DNA of 64,000 bases from Mycolicibacterium komossense (GTDB lineage Bacteria > Actinomycetota > Actinomycetes > Mycobacteriales > Mycobacteriaceae): NCBI RefSeq assembly GCF_025822605.1, contig NZ_JACKTY010000039.1, positions 1-64,000 on the forward strand, given 5' to 3'. This document shows positions 60,078 through 64,000 of this stretch, piece by piece (within the stretch, counting starts at the first letter, position 1; every line of letters starts with the position of its first letter). Both the position numbers and the translations under genes were made by a program. The notes below the pieces were generated by a model, which worked only from the letters and a program-made list of their open reading frames with translations, made no database searches and had not been told where the DNA came from.

Positions 60078-61097
60078 GTGTCCACGTTTGGAACGGACGG
60101 TGACCTCACCGCTATGTGTGCCCGACTCCGCAGAGAAGCCGCGGGAGACCGAGGGTCTCGGCATAACAAACCCCGGTCGGCGGAGCCTTCGCGACGGATC
60201 ACCTGGATTATCACAATCGTCGGAGTCGTCGCCCTCGCGGTCGGAGTAGTCATCGCCGGTGGAGTGGCGCTCGGTCGCCGAGTAGCGACACCTACGCCCG
60301 CCCCGCCACGTCATGGGGAAACCTACTCCGCGACACCAGATGCGCCGCTACCTCCGCCGCTGGCGACCCCTGACAACGGTGAGCTCGCAACAGACTTCGC
60401 GCGCCTACAGACCACGTTGAACGCGAAAGTGGGACTTGTCCTGCGCCCGGTCGGTCCTGAGCAGTCAAACCCGACCATGTTCGGAGACTGGCCAACTGGG
60501 CCCGCTTGGTCCACGATCAAAGTGCCGTTGGTCATCGCGGAGATGCGCACCGAGCAAGACCCATCGCAGGTCACCGACGCTATGCGGGCCGCGATCACAC
60601 AGTCCGACAACGCAGCTGCAGAACAGATCTGGAGAACTCTCGGCGATCCGACCGCAGCTGCCGCCGCGGTAGAACAGGTCCTTCAGGAATACCGTGACCC
60701 GACCACCGTCCAATCCGAAAAAGTGCGACCGGAGTTCAGCGCCTTCGGTCAGAGCGACTGGACACTGACCGATCAGAGCCGGTTCCTCGCCGCCGCGGCC
60801 TGCGACGACCGCAACGCCCCGGTTCTCGCGTTGATGGGACAGATAGAAGACGATCAAAAGTGGGGCCTCGGTGTTGTCTCCGATGCTCAGTTCAAAGGCG
60901 GATGGGGTCCTTCCCAGTCGGGTAGCTACCTCGTGCGGCAAATGGGGATTATCCCAACACCAAACGGCTTGACTGTCGCCGCGATCGCTGCCGAACCCAC
61001 CTCCGGGTCCTTCGCTGACGGCATTCAGGCCCTCACCGCGATCGCCCGCTTGCTCGACGCGCACCGATCGGCGCTGCCCGCTGCGCAGTGCCCCTGA
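60078..61097 (+). CDS. Membrane-anchored beta-lactamase-fold (SxxK) protein
   Basis: A 339-residue protein from a GTG at 60078 (ATG at 60114 is an alternative). A membrane helix at ~41-66 (ITWIITIVGVVALAVGVVIAGGVAL) is followed by a Pro linker. The outside domain has the three serine beta-lactamase/penicillin-binding motifs in order: S145xxK148 in AWSTIKVPL, SDN at 176-178 and K273GG in QFKGGWG. The last replaces KTG. This is a class A-like fold without the Glu166 region being evident, so it may be a wall-binding or DD-peptidase protein rather than a drug-hydrolysing enzyme. It fits the neighbouring wall hydrolases. Confidence 0.8.
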   Translation: MSTFGTDGDLTAMCARLRREAAGDRGSRHNKPRSAEPSRRITWIITIVGVVALAVGVVIAGGVALGRRVATPTPAPPRHGETYSATPDAPLPPPLATPDNGELATDFARLQTTLNAKVGLVLRPVGPEQSNPTMFGDWPTGPAWSTIKVPLVIAEMRTEQDPSQVTDAMRAAITQSDNAAAEQIWRTLGDPTAAAAAVEQVLQEYRDPTTVQSEKVRPEFSAFGQSDWTLTDQSRFLAAAACDDRNAPVLALMGQIEDDQKWGLGVVSDAQFKGGWGPSQSGSYLVRQMGIIPTPNGLTVAAIAAEPTSGSFADGIQALTAIARLLDAHRSALPAAQCP

Positions 61098-61115
61098 GAC
61101 GTCGAGCCGCGCGAC

Positions 61116-62633
61116 TCAGTACAAGTAGACCTTCGCGTTCCTACCGCCCGTGCACGTGATCCACCCGTCCGAACCGTAAGCCGCGCACTGCATCACGAAA
61201 TTCGGACCGTCACACTGCGCGCCGCCAACCGACCTGCAGTCCACCTTGCCGGGCGCTGACACCGTCCGCGCATCGCGGCTGGCGCCCCCGTACTGGTTCC
61301 AGTACGAGCTCAGCACACTGCCGGCAAAGAAGCAGGACGTCTCCGCTGTGCCGCGACCCGCATGGCTGCCGAACCCGGCGGCATTGCGCAGCGAAAAACC
61401 GTCGTCACATGACTCGTGGCTCTCGCTGCTGTCACGTCCCAGCACCAAGGGCGGTCGCACCGCAGACTGCGGCACCGGAGCGGGCGGTGGCGACGGTGGC
61501 TCGGTGCGGTTGGTCGGGGCCGGCAACGCCACGGTAGAGACACCCGCCGGACCGGTACTCGTGGGCGGCGCAGACTTCTGTTGGGCAAGTAATCCGATCA
61601 CCACTCCGATCCCACCCAGCAGCAGAGCCGCTGCCACGGCGATGACGACAGGTATCAGCCACGGTCGGCTCGATTGGTGGGAGATCTGTTGCGTTGCTTG
61701 CCAGCTCCGATCGCCCTGCCAGACTGGGTGCGGCCCGGACGGCGGCGCAGTCAGCACCGCCTCCTGGGTTACCGCCATCGGGCCTGTGCTGGGCGCCTGG
61801 GCCCCGGAACGTAGGGCGCGCTCAGCGGCGCGGCCCAGCGCTCCGGCACTGCCGTATCGGTCGTCGGGCTCCTTGGCCATGCCTCGGGCGATGACGTCAT
61901 CGAAACTCGGCGGCACCCGATGATTAACCGCGCTGGGACGTGGCGGCGGTGCGGACACATGAGCAGCGATCAGCTTCTCCATGCTGCTGACACCGAACGG
62001 CGTGTCCCCCGTCAACGCCTCGTAAAGCACGCCAGCCAACGAATACACGTCAACCGCCGGCGTCGCCGGCAGGTCCTCGAATCGTTCCGGCGCCATGTAG
62101 CAGAACGAGCCGATCGCGCTCCCGGCCACCGTCAGGCGCGTCTCGCCAACAGTCTCGGCGATCCCGAAGTCCACGAGATACGCGAAATCGGCCGGTGTCA
62201 CCAAGATGTTCTGCGGCTTGATATCCCGGTGGATCAGCCCTTGGGCATGGGCGGCGTCGAGCGCGACGCCGACCTGCGCGACGATGGCCACCGCGCGTGC
62301 GGGCTCAAGCGGTCCGCTCTTGAGCGCCTCGTGCAGATCCTGACCTTGAACCAGGCGCATATCGATGAACAGATTGCCGTCTATCTCGCCCCAGTCGTGG
62401 ATCGGGATGATGTGCGGCTCCTGCAGGCCGGCGGCGGCGTGGGACTCGCGCTGGAACCGCGCCCGGAACTGCTCATCGTGCGACAGCTGTTCAGGCAGGA
62501 TTTTTAACGCAACGGAGCGGTTCTTGCTGGTGTCGTACGCCTCGTACACCTCTCCCATGCCACCTCGTCCGATCAAGGCGGTGAGCTTGTACTTGCCGAA
62601 CATCGAACCGGTGCGCGACTGCGCTTCCACCAC
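61116..62633 (-). CDS. Transmembrane Ser/Thr protein kinase with cysteine-rich extracellular domain
   Basis: About 505 residues from the GTG at 62633, supported by a strong GAGGAGGGGG site just upstream; a longer frame to 62885 would overlap the divergent gene. The kinase domain starts MFGKYKLTALIGRGGMGEVYEAYD, has VALKIL, HRDIKPQNIL, LVDFGIAE and GSFCYMAPERF, all active-site residues intact. After a ~60-residue linker comes a helix (PWLIPVVIAVAAALLLGGIGVVIGLL). The ~100-residue outer end (SHESCDDGFSLRNAAGFG, FVMQCAAYGSDGWITCTGGRN) has about six Cys, likely disulfide-bonded. Like PknE/PknF relatives it would couple envelope state to phosphorylation. It converges on the SxxK gene, 18 bp away. 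Confidence 0.9.
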   Translation of the reverse strand: MVEAQSRTGSMFGKYKLTALIGRGGMGEVYEAYDTSKNRSVALKILPEQLSHDEQFRARFQRESHAAAGLQEPHIIPIHDWGEIDGNLFIDMRLVQGQDLHEALKSGPLEPARAVAIVAQVGVALDAAHAQGLIHRDIKPQNILVTPADFAYLVDFGIAETVGETRLTVAGSAIGSFCYMAPERFEDLPATPAVDVYSLAGVLYEALTGDTPFGVSSMEKLIAAHVSAPPPRPSAVNHRVPPSFDDVIARGMAKEPDDRYGSAGALGRAAERALRSGAQAPSTGPMAVTQEAVLTAPPSGPHPVWQGDRSWQATQQISHQSSRPWLIPVVIAVAAALLLGGIGVVIGLLAQQKSAPPTSTGPAGVSTVALPAPTNRTEPPSPPPAPVPQSAVRPPLVLGRDSSESHESCDDGFSLRNAAGFGSHAGRGTAETSCFFAGSVLSSYWNQYGGASRDARTVSAPGKVDCRSVGGAQCDGPNFVMQCAAYGSDGWITCTGGRNAKVYLY

Positions 62634-62635
62634 GT

Positions 62636-62645
62636 CCCCCTCCTC
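62636..62645 (-). promoter_or_regulatory. Strong ribosome binding site fixing the kinase start
   Basis: On the reverse strand GAGGAGGGGG ends 2 bp before the GTG at 62633 (and 5 bp before the next GTG at 62630). It decides between this start and longer frames. Confidence 0.75.
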
Positions 62646-62872
62646 ACATACGACACGCAGTATCCGTCCCCGCACCACGATGCGCGCGCGTATGCCCGCG
62701 ATTTGAGCAATGTCACCTATCGCGGAGCCGCATCGCTTTCCACGACAGCCATCGGCGAAACGATCGGTTAACCACCGTGTATCCGCACTTTCAGCTAACG
62801 TGCCGAGGTGAGTCAGCCTGGCCTGGAATTGCCACGAGCTCGGCCGACGCGGTTCTACCGGGAGGGGGTTCC

Positions 62873-63457
62873 ATGAGCTATCCACCTAGTCCCGACCAAT
62901 ATGGCGGGCAGCCGGGCGCGCACTGGCAGGGCACGCCCCCCGGTGTGCGAGCTCCTGCTGGGCGTGGATTGCCGTTCTACGCCCACGTGGGAGTCGTCGT
63001 CCTTGGGGTGGTGAGCTTCTTCCTCGGGTTTGCGCCCTACGCGAAGGTCAACCCCGAGGGTCAGCCGTCGGGCGGCACGTCGGTCACCTTCTTCGACAAT
63101 GCCGCCGGTGGTGTCGGTGTCGCAGGCCTAGCGCTGCTACTTGCGTCGGCCGCCATCGCTGCGTTCGGTCTGTTGCCCGGCCAAGCTCGCAACGAATCCG
63201 TCGTTGCGGGACTGGCTGTTTCGGGATTCGCGTCGCTGCTGTTCCTGTTGATCGGTCTGGAGAACTTACTCGAAGCAGGCGTCGGACTGATCCTCGTCCT
63301 GGTCGCCGCATTCCTCCAGGCCGCGAGCGCAGTAGCGAGCATCCTGGCACAGCAGCCCTACCCTCCTGCACCTCCGTACGGCGGAGCGCCATCGCCCTAC
63401 AATGGTCCCGGACCGACTAATTTCCGGCCCGGAGATGATCGTTTTCGCCGCGGATGA
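62873..63457 (+). CDS. DUF5336 membrane protein (34-kDa-antigen-like)
   Basis: A 194-residue protein from the ATG at 62873 with GGGAGGGGG 5-12 bp upstream. The first ~35 residues are Pro/Gly-rich (SYPPSPDQYGGQPGAHWQG), followed by four membrane helices between ~36 and 160 (VVVLGVVSFFLGFAPY, VGVAGLALLLASAAIAAFGLL, AVSGFASLLFLLIGL, LILVLVAAFLQAASAVASIL) and a Pro/Tyr-rich end. This layout is typical of DUF5336 proteins such as the M. tuberculosis 34 kDa antigen Rv0954, linked to the divisome. Divergent from the kinase gene; its stop overlaps the next start (ATGA at 63454-63457). Confidence 0.8.
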   Translation: MSYPPSPDQYGGQPGAHWQGTPPGVRAPAGRGLPFYAHVGVVVLGVVSFFLGFAPYAKVNPEGQPSGGTSVTFFDNAAGGVGVAGLALLLASAAIAAFGLLPGQARNESVVAGLAVSGFASLLFLLIGLENLLEAGVGLILVLVAAFLQAASAVASILAQQPYPPAPPYGGAPSPYNGPGPTNFRPGDDRFRRG

Positions 63458-64000
63458 GATTCTCTGTGCTGCAACGCTCTTGGCGTAGTTGGCCGTTGCC
63501 GCTGTTCGCCTTAGTGTGCGCGGCACTTACCGCGAGCTGCAGCCCGACGGTGATCGACGGGCACGCCGCCTCCATGCTTTATGATCCCGATCGCGTGAGT
63601 GGACTACCTGCAGTCGGCGGTCCGAACGGCGTCCGCTACAACGCGCCCCGGCCGGTTGGTGAGGTCGAGGGCACGAACAACGGTGACGACGATCGACTGG
63701 CGCTACTGGCAGCCAACGATATTGAAGAATTCTGGACAAAGAGCTTCCCGTCATCATTCGGAGGGCGACCCTTCGTACCGGTCGAAACGCTCATTTCCTA
63801 CGACTCCACAAATGCTCGATTGTCCCCGATCTTTTGCGGACAGGACACTTACGGCTCCCCGAATGCTCATTACTGCTCTATCAACGACTCCCTGGCCTGG
63901 GACCGTGGATCACTGATACCGGGGGCCCGGCAGTTCTACAGTGATATCGCCGCTGTAGGGATACTCGCGCACGAGTTCGGCCACGCCGTTCAGCATAGGG
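63454..64000 (+). CDS. Neutral zinc metallopeptidase lipoprotein (YpfJ-like), cut by window end
   Basis: 182 codons visible from the ATG at 63454. A signal peptide ends at the lipobox LTASC (Cys ~29). The region has AANDIEEFWTKSFPSSFGGRPFVP, FCGQDTYGSPNAHYCSINDSLAWDR and ends in VGILAHEFGHAVQHR, where HEFGH is the zinc-binding HExxH motif of the PF04228 neutral zinc metallopeptidase family. The C-terminal part with the third ligand lies outside the window. Its role is unknown; it is translationally coupled to the DUF5336 gene and probably acts at the cell surface. Confidence 0.88.
   Translation, partial: MRFSVLQRSWRSWPLPLFALVCAALTASCSPTVIDGHAASMLYDPDRVSGLPAVGGPNGVRYNAPRPVGEVEGTNNGDDDRLALLAANDIEEFWTKSFPSSFGGRPFVPVETLISYDSTNARLSPIFCGQDTYGSPNAHYCSINDSLAWDRGSLIPGARQFYSDIAAVGILAHEFGHAVQHR

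Overview
The window looks like chromosomal DNA of a non-tuberculous, saprophytic mycobacterium (Mycolicibacterium-like). Evidence: high GC, a 13E12/DUF222 protein, a mycobacterial-type class I SAM methyltransferase, an Rv1733c-family protein, an NDMA-dependent alcohol dehydrogenase, an Ami1/Rv3717-type amidase, a DUF5336 protein and two transmembrane Ser/Thr kinases. Taxon is inferred from family resemblance only.

Layout. 1-7.1 kb: housekeeping and decayed genes (DUF222 fragment, broken alpha/beta hydrolase, methyltransferase, an orphan binding lipoprotein that seems internally deleted, broken FAD oxidoreductase, FUSC transporter, glycerate kinase). 7.4-21.1 kb: a 13-gene, tightly coupled catabolic operon led by an IclR regulator: MaoC hydratase, complete ribose-type ABC importer, two SDRs, fused CoA-transferase, NDMA-ADH, acyl-CoA dehydrogenase, aldehyde dehydrogenase, enoyl-CoA hydratase and a DUF993 aldolase-like protein. 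Substrate unknown. 21.2-24.1 kb: Rrf2 regulator divergent from an NmrA-like oxidoreductase around a perfect palindrome, a terminator, an Rv1733c-type protein and a Pro/Ala-rich membrane protein. 24.2-35.7 kb: a second IclR regulator facing a TIM-barrel-like protein, acetaldehyde dehydrogenase, 4-hydroxy-2-oxovalerate aldolase and APC permease, then a TetR-led operon (aldehyde dehydrogenase, small protein, phytoene-desaturase-like oxidoreductase, IlvD/Edd dehydratase).

36.1-51.6 kb: what looks like one regulon for gamma-glutamylated amine or amino-alcohol catabolism. A leftward operon carries a PuuD-like hydrolase, two aldehyde dehydrogenases, a class III aminotransferase, a glutamate-type dehydrogenase and a CaiB CoA-transferase. 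A PucR regulator and APC permease run rightward. A second leftward pair (glutamine-synthetase-like ligase, zinc alcohol dehydrogenase) faces a GntR/FadR regulator. The two divergent promoter regions carry the same TTGGT-CAC-ACCAA palindrome, each 2 bp before a TAGRAT -10 element.

52.1-56.4 kb: a 3' fragment of a tmRNA (ssrA) gene with its terminator marks a likely integration junction. Just inside lies a two-gene OLD-nuclease/UvrD-helicase pair, a Gabija-type anti-phage system (gajA-gajB). 56.7-64 kb: an envelope cluster with two Ser/Thr kinases, an M14 peptidase, an N-acetylmuramoyl-alanine amidase, an SxxK beta-lactamase-fold protein, a DUF5336 membrane protein and a zinc metallopeptidase cut by the window end. 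No rRNA genes, CRISPR arrays, insertion sequences or integrases were seen.
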